Assembly (NCBI RefSeq): GCF_903819215.1
Contig: NZ_CAIJCT010000007.1
Reading direction: 5' to 3' (one strand)
From: Aedoeadaptatus coxii
GTDB lineage: Bacteria > Bacillota > Clostridia > Tissierellales > Peptoniphilaceae
DNA length: 64,000 bases
This document shows positions 23,410-30,988 of the stretch, piece by piece; within the stretch, counting starts at the first letter, position 1; every line of letters starts with the position of its first letter. The notes under the pieces were generated by a model. That model was not told the DNA's origin, did not search any database, and saw only the letters and a program-made list of their open reading frames with translations. Both the position numbers and the translations under genes were made by a program.

Positions 23410-26073
23410 TTAATTTTCAAGTTGAGATTGAACGAAGGCCATCCGTTCTTCTAAATTGGACAGATTGTTTTTATGGTTTTGAAGTTTTTCTCTTTCCTTT
23501 TCAACCACTTCCGGTTTCGCCTTGCTGACGAAGTTTTCGTTGGCGAGCTTTTTGTCCGCCCGTTCGATTTCGGATTTCGTCTTTTCAATATCTCGCGCCA
23601 AACGTTCCGCTTCTTTTGCGTAGTCGACGAGATCTTTCATGGGCAGGAACAATTCAGCTTTTTCAGTGACCACGGAAATTACATCGTCGGATACATCTTG
23701 GCGATTGTCAATAAGCTCGATTTCCGTAATATTGGCGAGGTTGACGAAGTGTCCTTCCATTTCTTTGTAAAGAGCTTTGCGCCCGTCGTCACTCGTTAAA
23801 ACGTAAAGTTTGCTCTTGCGGAAGGGCTCGATGTCCATTTCCGCCTTCGCATTGCGGATGCCGCGAATGGCTTCCCGAACGACGCCAATGCTTTGAACAT
23901 CTTCGTCATAAGCATATACTCCGGTTTCCGGCCATTGAGCGCCGATTAATTCCCCTTCGGTACCGGGAAGGAAGGAATAAATTTCTTCGGTGATAAAGGG
24001 CATAAAGGGATGGAGCATGGTGAGAATTTTTTCGAGAACATCGAGAAGCACGCCGTAAACCACTTCTCTGTCCTCGATGTCGTCGCCATAAAGACGCGGT
24101 TTTACCATTTCAATATACCAGTCGCAATATTCGTCCCAAATAAAATCGTGAACCGCTTCGGCGGCAAGGCCGATATCGTATTTTTCGATTTTCCCTGCCA
24201 CATCGGCAATGGTTTCGTCGAGACGGGTTAAAATCCAGCGATCTTCGCCGCGAAGTTTATCCCGTTGTACTTTAGCGTGTTTGAAATCTTCGGGGAGATT
24301 CATAAGCACAAAGCGAGATGCGTTCCAAAGTTTATTGCAGAAATTACGATTATTTTCTACGCGCTTGTAGCTGAAGCGCATGTCGTTGCCCGGCGTAGTA
24401 CCTGTAATCAATGTAAAGCGCAAAGCGTCGGCGCCGTATTCGGCGATAACATCCAAGGGGTCGATGCCGTTTCCTAAACTCTTGCTCATTTTACGTCCCT
24501 GTTCGTCGCGAACGAGCCCCGTCAAATAAACGTCTGTAAAGGGAAGCTCGTCGGTCAGTTCGAGGGCGGAGAATACCATACGAATAACCCAGAAGAAAAT
24601 AATATCGTAGCCCGTGACGAGGACGTCGGTGGGATAGTAGTATTTTAAATCTTCCGTATTATCAGGCCATCCCATGGTGGAAAAAGCCCAAAGAGCGGAA
24701 CTGAACCATGTGTCCAGCGTGTCCTCATCTTGGCGAACATGATGGCCGTGACAGGATGCACATTCGTCTACGGGTTCTCTCGAAACCATAACCTCGCCGC
24801 AATCGTCGCAATAGTAAACGGGCAGGCGATGACCCCACCAAAGTTGTCTCGAAATACACCAGTCGCGAATGTTTTCGAGCCAGTGGGTGTAAATTTTTCC
24901 GAAGCGTTCCGGCACGAAGTGGAGATCGCCTTTTTCGTATGCTTCGAGGGCGGGTTTCGCCAATTTTTCCATGGCGACGAACCATTGATTGCTGAGCATC
25001 GGTTCGATTACCGTTTTGCATCGTTCGCAGTGGCCGACGGCGTGGTGATGATCTTCGATTTTAACGAGATAACCTGCCGCATCCATATCGGCGACGATGG
25101 CTTTTCGTGCTTCCGAACGTTCCATGCCGGCATATTTCCCCGCATTTTCGTTTAAATGGGCCGTTTCGTCCATAATGAGGAGCTGACCCAAATCGTGACG
25201 TTCCCCGACGCCGAAGTCATTGGGGTCGTGAGATGGCGTAATCTTTACGGCGCCAGTACCGAATTCGGAATCGACATAATCGTCGGCGACGATGGGAATG
25301 GTGCGATCGAATAAGGGCAGGTGAACGTGTTTGCCGACGAGATCTTTATAGCGATCGTCTTCGGGGTTAACGGCTACCGCCAAGTCGCCGGGAATGGTTT
25401 CCGGGCGGGTGGTGGAGATTAAGATTTCCTCTTCCTCCCCTTCGATGGGATAGCGGAAGGTCCACATCTTGCCGTCTTCGTCCTCGTGTTCAACTTCCGC
25501 ATCGGAAAGCGCGGTTTTGTCGTGAGGACACCAGTTGATGATGCGATTGCCTCTGTAGATCAAATCCTTTTCGTAAAGGCGGAAGAAAAATTCTTCGACG
25601 GCTTTTGAAAGTCCTTCATCTAATGTAAAGCGATCTCTCGACCAATCGCAGGATACGCCGAGTTTTTTCAATTGGTTTTTAATATTGCCGCCATATTCTT
25701 CCGTCCACGCCCACGCTTCTTCCAGGAATTTTTCCCTTCCCAAGCTTTCTTTCGACTTGCCTTGTTTACGAAGACGTTCTACAACTTTTACTTCCGTGGA
25801 AATCGAGGCGTGGTCGGTGCCGGGAATCCACAGGGCGCTGTAACCTTTCAACCGCTTGAAGCGAATTAAAATGTCTTGCAGCGTGTTGTTCATGGCATGG
25901 CCCATGTGAAGATTGCCCGTTACATTTGGCGGCGGCATAACGATGGTAAAAGGCTTTTTGCCCTCCGCTTGATCTTTTTCTCTGTCGGGGGTAAAGGCGC
26001 CGTGATCCATCCACGCCTTATAAATTCTCTCTTCAAAATCTTTTGGATCATAGGTTTTTTGCATATCGTTCAT
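23410..26073 (-). CDS. valS: Valine--tRNA ligase
   Basis: Class I valyl-tRNA synthetase of 887 residues. The HIGH motif appears as GNLHMGH near residue 45, the CP1 editing domain contains 'ISTTRPETIPGDLAVAVNP', the KMSKS loop is 'GRKMSKSLGNG', and a C-terminal coiled-coil tRNA-binding arm covers about the last 65 residues. The start is ATG 26073 with AGGAGG 4 bases upstream; an in-frame upstream ATG (26100) lies inside the T-box terminator and cannot be the start. Expression is controlled by the T-box leader. Confidence 0.97.
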   Translation of the reverse strand: MNDMQKTYDPKDFEERIYKAWMDHGAFTPDREKDQAEGKKPFTIVMPPPNVTGNLHMGHAMNNTLQDILIRFKRLKGYSALWIPGTDHASISTEVKVVERLRKQGKSKESLGREKFLEEAWAWTEEYGGNIKNQLKKLGVSCDWSRDRFTLDEGLSKAVEEFFFRLYEKDLIYRGNRIINWCPHDKTALSDAEVEHEDEDGKMWTFRYPIEGEEEEILISTTRPETIPGDLAVAVNPEDDRYKDLVGKHVHLPLFDRTIPIVADDYVDSEFGTGAVKITPSHDPNDFGVGERHDLGQLLIMDETAHLNENAGKYAGMERSEARKAIVADMDAAGYLVKIEDHHHAVGHCERCKTVIEPMLSNQWFVAMEKLAKPALEAYEKGDLHFVPERFGKIYTHWLENIRDWCISRQLWWGHRLPVYYCDDCGEVMVSREPVDECASCHGHHVRQDEDTLDTWFSSALWAFSTMGWPDNTEDLKYYYPTDVLVTGYDIIFFWVIRMVFSALELTDELPFTDVYLTGLVRDEQGRKMSKSLGNGIDPLDVIAEYGADALRFTLITGTTPGNDMRFSYKRVENNRNFCNKLWNASRFVLMNLPEDFKHAKVQRDKLRGEDRWILTRLDETIADVAGKIEKYDIGLAAEAVHDFIWDEYCDWYIEMVKPRLYGDDIEDREVVYGVLLDVLEKILTMLHPFMPFITEEIYSFLPGTEGELIGAQWPETGVYAYDEDVQSIGVVREAIRGIRNAKAEMDIEPFRKSKLYVLTSDDGRKALYKEMEGHFVNLANITEIELIDNRQDVSDDVISVVTEKAELFLPMKDLVDYAKEAERLARDIEKTKSEIERADKKLANENFVSKAKPEVVEKEREKLQNHKNNLSNLEERMAFVQSQLEN

Positions 26074-26088
26074 AAATCCTCCTAATAC

Positions 26089-26291
26089 AAAAAACCCCAT
26101 CCTAAAAAGGACGGGGTTTCCGCGGTACCACCTTTGTTCCGCAATCTGCGGCGCTCGAACTCGGTAACGGCGAGTACCGTTGCTTGCGCAAATGTCGTAA
26201 GGGCGACCTTCAGTCGTTTTCGCAATTGCTCACACCAAACGCAATCTCTCTTAAGCGAAAATGGGACTTACTCCTCCCCTACCAAATAGTT
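26089..26291 (-). ncRNA. T-box riboswitch (valS leader)
   Basis: The minus-strand leader of about 200 bases contains the T-box core AAGGTGGTACCGCGG (26120-26134), where UGGU pairs with the tRNA acceptor end, and an AGAGAG-type stem I segment near 26248. Its intrinsic terminator is ACCCCGTCC/GGATGGGGT plus T run (26089-26119), overlapping the antiterminator. A GTC triplet at 26205-26207 is a plausible valine specifier codon, but I assigned it by eye. Uncharged tRNA-Val would favour antitermination and read-through into valS. Confidence 0.93.
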
Positions 26292-26297
26292 ACATAC

Positions 26298-26326
26298 ATT
26301 ATAAAAACTTTCCCTACCTGCGTCAA
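26298..26326 (-). promoter_or_regulatory. Promoter of the valS T-box transcript
   Basis: On the minus strand there is a -35 TTGACG (26321-26326), a 17-base spacer and a -10 TATAAT (26298-26303). It begins 7 bases past the trpS stop codon. Confidence 0.85.
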
Positions 26327-26333
26327 GGAATGT

Positions 26334-27323
26334 TTAAAACTGCGCAAATCCAACCTTACGATACACTTTTCGCAACGTACGTTGCGCAAGATGAGATGCT
26401 TTTTCAGCGCCGGTCTTGCAAATGGATTCGAGCATGTCCTTATCTTCCCGAATTTCCTTATATCGTTTTTGAACGGGCGCAAGACCTTCTACAACAGCTT
26501 CTGCCACGGCTTCTTTCAATTCGCCGTAACCTGCTTGAGCAAATTCCTTTTCCGCTTCTTGAGGCGTAATATGTTTAAAGGAACTGTAAATGTCTAAGAG
26601 ATTTTTGACGCCCGGTTGATCGTCACTGTAGTGCACCTCGCCGATGGAGTCGGTAACGGCGCGTTTAATTTTGCGGCGAATAACATCGGGCTCATCCAAA
26701 ATTAAAATAAAGGCATTTTCATCCGCATCGGATTTGCTCATTTTAGAGCTCGGGTTTTGGAGGCTCATAATGCGCGCCCCTACCTTCGGCGCTAAAATAT
26801 CGGGAATCGTAAAGGTCGGCGAATAGCGCGTGTTAAACCGTTCGGCGATGTCGCGGGTAAGCTCGATATGTTGACGTTGGTCTTCCCCTACCGGCACATA
26901 AGACGTTTGATAAAGCAAAATGTCCGCTACCATGAGCACAGGATAATTTAAGAGACCGGCGTAAACTTCTTTTTGTTTTTGAGACTTATCCTTAAATTGG
27001 GTCATACGATTTAATTGACCTACGGATGTAATCGTGTTTAAAACCCATGCAAGTTCCGTATGTTCCGGCACTTGGGATTGAATGTAGAGAATGCTTTTAT
27101 CGGGATCGATACCGCATGCCACATAAAGAGCGATCAAATCCAATGTGCGGCGACGTAAATCCGCCGGCTTTTGAGGCACGGTAATGGCGTGCATATCGGC
27201 GACGCAATAAAGGCAGTTATAATCTTTTTGCAATTCCGAAAAATTACTAAGGGCGCCTAAATAATTGCCGATGGTTAAACTTCCGGAAGGTTGAATGGCT
27301 GAGAATACTATTTTTTTATCCAT
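26334..27323 (-). CDS. trpS: Tryptophan--tRNA ligase
   Basis: The 329-residue class I synthetase is the usual size. The HIGH-like motif lies in 'PSGSLTIGNYLGAL' (about 13-26), the KMSKS loop is 'PSSKMSKSD', and 'VGEDQRQHIELTRDIAERF' is conserved. It charges tRNA-Trp. ATG 27323 follows AAAGGAG. It is 15 bases after the amidohydrolase gene, so is probably co-transcribed with it. No terminator is seen between trpS and the valS promoter. Confidence 0.96.
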   Translation of the reverse strand: MDKKIVFSAIQPSGSLTIGNYLGALSNFSELQKDYNCLYCVADMHAITVPQKPADLRRRTLDLIALYVACGIDPDKSILYIQSQVPEHTELAWVLNTITSVGQLNRMTQFKDKSQKQKEVYAGLLNYPVLMVADILLYQTSYVPVGEDQRQHIELTRDIAERFNTRYSPTFTIPDILAPKVGARIMSLQNPSSKMSKSDADENAFILILDEPDVIRRKIKRAVTDSIGEVHYSDDQPGVKNLLDIYSSFKHITPQEAEKEFAQAGYGELKEAVAEAVVEGLAPVQKRYKEIREDKDMLESICKTGAEKASHLAQRTLRKVYRKVGFAQF

Positions 27324-27338
27324 AAGGATCTCCTTTGA

Positions 27339-28643
27339 TTAGGCTTGTTCTTTTTGGGCTTTTCGTTCTAAAAGTGCTTGGAACTTTTTCTCTACTTGAT
27401 GGCGAATCTCCTCGAGGTCCACGCGGGTAAAATGTCTATCCCGCATGACGAACTCGCCGTCGATCATAACGTGCTTTACATCTTCCGATTGAGCGGAATA
27501 GCAAAGGGCGCTGATTAAATTATTAATGGGCGTGAAGCTCGGCGAATCTAAATTGAAGCAGGCGATGTCCGCCTTTTTGCCCTCTTCGATAGAGCCGATT
27601 TCATTTTCAAGGCCAAGGGCATAGGCGCCGTTAATGGTGGCCATGCGTATGACATCCGCCGCCGATACGGCTTCGGGATTCATGGTAACCGCCTTATTGA
27701 CGATGCTCGCCACGTGCATTTCTTCCAGCATATTTTGATTATTATTGGAGCTGTCTCCGTCGGTTCCCAGGGCGATGCGGAAACCTTTCTCCAGGAAAGT
27801 TTGCACCGGCGTAAACCCGCTGGCCAATTTTAAATTACTGGAGGGATTGTACACCGGGAAGAACTTGGATTTGTCGACCAGATCCATTTCCTCTTCCGTC
27901 ATGTGCACGCAGTGGGCAGCAATAGTGTGCACTTCGCCCAGGCCGAGATCCATCATATAATCTACGGGCGTCTTGCCGTAATTTGCCGCACTGTCTTCCA
28001 CTTCTTTTTTCGTTTCGGATGCATGTAAATGGAGCAGGCCGTCCATTTCCTTCGCCAAGGAAATAATCTCTCGAATGTAATCGCCGCTGCAAGTGTAAAT
28101 AGCATGAGGTGCCGGCGCTACGTGAATTAAATCATTCCCTTTCCCGTGGCAGGACGCGTAGAGCATACGCGTCTCTTCCAGTTTTTCATCGCCGCTTCCG
28201 TCGATATCCGTCAGGCCGCGGGTTAACAAACCTCGCATGCCGATCTCCACAGCGGCATCGGCGACGCGATCCAATTCGTAATACATATCGCAAAAGGTCG
28301 TGGCGCCGGAGCGAATACCTTCCGCCATGGAAAGCAAACTCGCCCAATAAATATCATCTCGCGTCAAATGAGCTTCCAAAGGCCAAATCGCCGTCGTAAG
28401 CCAGGTGTTTAAATCCATGTCGTCGGCATAATTTCTAAAAAAACTCATGCCGAGATGGGTGTGGGCGTTGACAAAACCGGGCACGAGAAGAAGATTCGAA
28501 CCGTCGATTTCCTCTCCGCCGGATAAACTGCCACCCTCCCCAATGGTTTTAATCTTTCCATCCAGGATTTCAATGTCCTTGTTCTCTCGAACGACACCTT
28601 CGATGACGTCGATAAAACGCGTATTTTTGAAAATAGTATGCAT
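27339..28643 (-). CDS. Amidohydrolase, MtaD/chlorohydrolase type
   Basis: The 434-residue protein has a metal-dependent TIM-barrel hydrolase pattern: 'GFVNAHTHLGMSFFR' with HxH, 'LHLHASETKKEVED', 'IAAHCVHM' and 'LGTDGDSSNNNQNM'. This pattern fits S-adenosylhomocysteine/5'-methylthioadenosine deaminases and related aminohydrolases; guanine or other deaminase activity cannot be ruled out. The start is ATG 28643 after AGAGGTGG; a longer frame to 28709 has no site. A minus-strand extended -10 (TGTTATACT, 28672-28680) may be its promoter. It is followed closely by trpS. Confidence 0.85.
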   Translation of the reverse strand: MHTIFKNTRFIDVIEGVVRENKDIEILDGKIKTIGEGGSLSGGEEIDGSNLLLVPGFVNAHTHLGMSFFRNYADDMDLNTWLTTAIWPLEAHLTRDDIYWASLLSMAEGIRSGATTFCDMYYELDRVADAAVEIGMRGLLTRGLTDIDGSGDEKLEETRMLYASCHGKGNDLIHVAPAPHAIYTCSGDYIREIISLAKEMDGLLHLHASETKKEVEDSAANYGKTPVDYMMDLGLGEVHTIAAHCVHMTEEEMDLVDKSKFFPVYNPSSNLKLASGFTPVQTFLEKGFRIALGTDGDSSNNNQNMLEEMHVASIVNKAVTMNPEAVSAADVIRMATINGAYALGLENEIGSIEEGKKADIACFNLDSPSFTPINNLISALCYSAQSEDVKHVMIDGEFVMRDRHFTRVDLEEIRHQVEKKFQALLERKAQKEQA

Positions 28644-28712
28644 GTTCCACCTCTTTTTTCTCATAGTGGTAGTATAACATAGGAAAAGACGTGATGTTAG
28701 GGGATTCAACCC

Positions 28713-28741
28713 TTTACATATGGAAATTTTTCTTATATAAT
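28713..28741 (+). promoter_or_regulatory. Promoter of rpsD
   Basis: On the plus strand there is a -35 TTTACA (28713-28718), a 17-base spacer and a -10 TATAAT (28736-28741). Confidence 0.85.
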
Positions 28742-28751
28742 AGCTGAGGTT

Positions 28752-28780
28752 CTAAATTATCGCGGCAAATTATAATTTAG
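28752..28780 (+). promoter_or_regulatory. Hairpin in the rpsD leader
   Basis: A 9-base stem CTAAATTAT/ATAATTTAG with an 11-base loop sits in the short rpsD leader and ends against the AGGAGTG ribosome binding site. It is placed so that folding, or S4 binding, could block translation. In other bacteria S4 represses its own mRNA, but this structure is not one I recognise. Confidence 0.45.
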
Positions 28781-28792
28781 GAGTGAAAGATA

Positions 28793-29386
28793 ATGGCAAA
28801 AATGATGGGACCTAGATTTAAACAATCCAGAAGATTAGGTCTAAACGTATGTGGACACCCGAAAGCAATGAATCGCGCAGGTAGAGGTACCGCTCGTTCC
28901 GATAAGAAGCTAACCGAATACGGTAAACAATTATTGGAAAAACAAAGACTTAGAGCATACTACGGCGTCATGGAAAAACAATTTTTCCGCTATGTCACTG
29001 AAGCTCAAAAAGCCGAAGAAGAAACCGGTCCCGCACTGGTTAAACGCTTAGAAGTCCGCTTAGATAATTTAACGTATCGTATGGGATTTGCATCTTCCAT
29101 TCGTCAAGCAAGACAAATGGTTACCCACGGTCACATTCACGTTAACGGAAAGAAAATCAACATCCCCTCTTATCGAGTAGAAGTCGGCGATGTTATTTCC
29201 TTAAGCGAACGTGGACGCAAAGTTGACATGTTCAAAGAAAACTTTGAAAACAACTTCGTCAACAGCTATCCCTACATCACGAAGGAAAAGAACAACAAAG
29301 CTACTTTAAGTTCCGAACCTGCTCGTGAAGATATTCCCGTTGAAATCGAAGATCAACTGATCGTCGAATTCTATTCCGGAAAATAA
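28793..29386 (+). CDS. rpsD: 30S ribosomal protein S4
   Basis: The 197-residue protein has the S4 N-terminal domain ('PRFKQSRRLGLNV') and the S4 RNA-binding domain ('RLEVRLDNLTYRMGFASS', 'QARQMVTHGHIHVNG'). S4 is a primary 16S rRNA binder. It lacks the zinc-finger cysteines of the C+ form at the N-terminus. ATG 28793 follows AGGAGTG. It is a single-gene unit here, flanked by its own promoter and terminator, and not in the rpsM-rpoA cluster. Confidence 0.97.
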   Translation: MAKMMGPRFKQSRRLGLNVCGHPKAMNRAGRGTARSDKKLTEYGKQLLEKQRLRAYYGVMEKQFFRYVTEAQKAEEETGPALVKRLEVRLDNLTYRMGFASSIRQARQMVTHGHIHVNGKKINIPSYRVEVGDVISLSERGRKVDMFKENFENNFVNSYPYITKEKNNKATLSSEPAREDIPVEIEDQLIVEFYSGK

Positions 29387-29388
29387 TG

Positions 29389-29417
29389 AAAATTGCGGAG
29401 CTTTCCGCAATTTTTTT
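29389..29417 (+). terminator. Terminator of rpsD
   Basis: AAAATTGCGGA pairs with TCCGCAATTTT around a 4-base loop, followed by T residues, 2 bases past the stop codon. Confidence 0.88.
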
Positions 29418-29457
29418 ATTACATTCTTTAAACACAAACTAAGGAAGCGAGGAAAAT

Positions 29458-30858
29458 ATGTTTCAGTTTGAATTTGGTACGGACCACTACCACCACATTC
29501 ATTTTATCGGCATTGGTGGGATCAGTATGTCCGGCTTGGCGGCTTTAATGCTTTCAAAAGGCTATAGCATTTCCGGCAGCGATCAAAAAACCTCCTCCAT
29601 TACCGATCATTTACAAGATCTCGGTATTACCGTCTACGAAGGACACGATCCTTCGAACATCGAAGGCGCGGATCTTATCGTCTACACAGACGCCATCCAC
29701 ATGGACAATCCCGAATACCGCGCGGCGGTTCAACAAAAAATCGACATCGTCGACAGGGCCACTTTTTTAGGCGCCATAATGCGAAACTTCCACGTTTCCA
29801 TCGCCGTATCGGGCACCCACGGCAAGACGACGACCACATCCATGATCGCCACCGCCATTAAAGACGCCCCCTTCTCCCCTACCATTATGGTCGGCGGAAA
29901 CCTCGGCGAAATCAGCGGCAATGTGCGCATCGGCACCGGCGATTTCTTCCTTACGGAAGCCTGCGAATACCGTGCCAATGTGTTGAAATACTTCCCCTCT
30001 ACGGCGATCATCTTAAACATCGACGAAGACCATTTGGATTTCTTCGACAACATCGATCACATTTTAGATACCTTTAGAAAATACGCCGGCAATTTAGGCG
30101 AAGGCGACACGCTGATATTAAACAAAGACGACGAAAAAGCGTACAGTATGCGCGAAGCCACCAAGGCGAACATCGTCACCATAAGCATTAAAACCGACGC
30201 GGATTACATGGCGAAAAACATCGCCGTCGACCCTGAAACGGGCCACACAAGTTACGACCTCGTCATTCGCGGAAAAGACTGCGGCCATATTGCCATGCGC
30301 GTCATGGGCCTTCATAACATTACCAATTCTCTGGCGGCCATTGCGGCATGTGTGGAAAACGGCGTCGCCATAGAAGATGCGGTTAAAGGCGTGCAAAGCT
30401 ACCACGGCGTGGGAAGACGTCTGGAATTTAAAGGCATCGTCGACGGCATTCGCGTCATCGACGATTACGCCCACCATCCGACGGAAATCGCCTCCACCCT
30501 TCACGCCTTAAAACCCACCGTGAGCAATCGCCTGATCTGTATATTCCAACCTCACACCTACACGCGCACCAAGCTGCTCTTGGACAGTTTCAGCCACAGC
30601 TTTAAGGAATCAGATATTACCATCATCGCCGACATTTACGCGGCGAGAGAAAAAGATTACGGCGACATACACTCGAAAACATTAGTAGAAGCGGTCAAAG
30701 CCAATCACGACCAAGCCCTTTACATCGGCGAACAAGACGATATTCTGGATTATATAATGAAAAAATCCAGACCGGGCGATGTGATCCTTACCATGGGCGC
30801 CGGCGACATCTATCGTGTCGGCGAACGCTTCTTGGAAAACTACAAACCGCAAAAATAA
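29458..30858 (+). CDS. murC: UDP-N-acetylmuramate--L-alanine ligase
   Basis: The 466-residue Mur ligase has the N-terminal UDP-binding region 'HFIGIGGISMSGLAALML', the ATP loop 'SGTHGKTTTTSMIATA' (about 119-134), central motif 'NIDEDHLDFF' and C-terminal 'DDYAHHPTEI'. It adds the first L-alanine to UDP-MurNAc in peptidoglycan precursor synthesis. ATG 29458 has AGCGAGGAAAAT upstream. No strong promoter is visible in the 40 bases after the rpsD terminator, so partial read-through from rpsD is possible. Confidence 0.96.
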   Translation: MFQFEFGTDHYHHIHFIGIGGISMSGLAALMLSKGYSISGSDQKTSSITDHLQDLGITVYEGHDPSNIEGADLIVYTDAIHMDNPEYRAAVQQKIDIVDRATFLGAIMRNFHVSIAVSGTHGKTTTTSMIATAIKDAPFSPTIMVGGNLGEISGNVRIGTGDFFLTEACEYRANVLKYFPSTAIILNIDEDHLDFFDNIDHILDTFRKYAGNLGEGDTLILNKDDEKAYSMREATKANIVTISIKTDADYMAKNIAVDPETGHTSYDLVIRGKDCGHIAMRVMGLHNITNSLAAIAACVENGVAIEDAVKGVQSYHGVGRRLEFKGIVDGIRVIDDYAHHPTEIASTLHALKPTVSNRLICIFQPHTYTRTKLLLDSFSHSFKESDITIIADIYAAREKDYGDIHSKTLVEAVKANHDQALYIGEQDDILDYIMKKSRPGDVILTMGAGDIYRVGERFLENYKPQK

Positions 30859-30880
30859 AAAATGAAGAGAACTTCAAAGC

Positions 30881-30917
30881 AAAAATCCGACATCCCATAA
30901 CGATGTCGGATTTTTTT
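30881..30917 (+). terminator. Terminator of murC
   Basis: A perfect 14-base stem AAAAATCCGACATC/GATGTCGGATTTTT with a 7-base loop and T run. Confidence 0.9.
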
Positions 30918-30932
30918 GCCCTTCTTTCCAAT

Positions 30933-30956
30933 AAAAAACGGCTCCGAAGAGCCGCT
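30933..30956 (-). terminator. Terminator of the SLH protein gene
   Basis: On the minus strand, GCGGCTC/GAGCCGT with a TTCG tetraloop is followed by a T run. It lies 33 bases past the SLH gene stop and back to back with the murC terminator. Confidence 0.85.
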
Positions 30957-30988
30957 TTCGAATCTCCGCTTTGTTCGGGATTCGTTTC

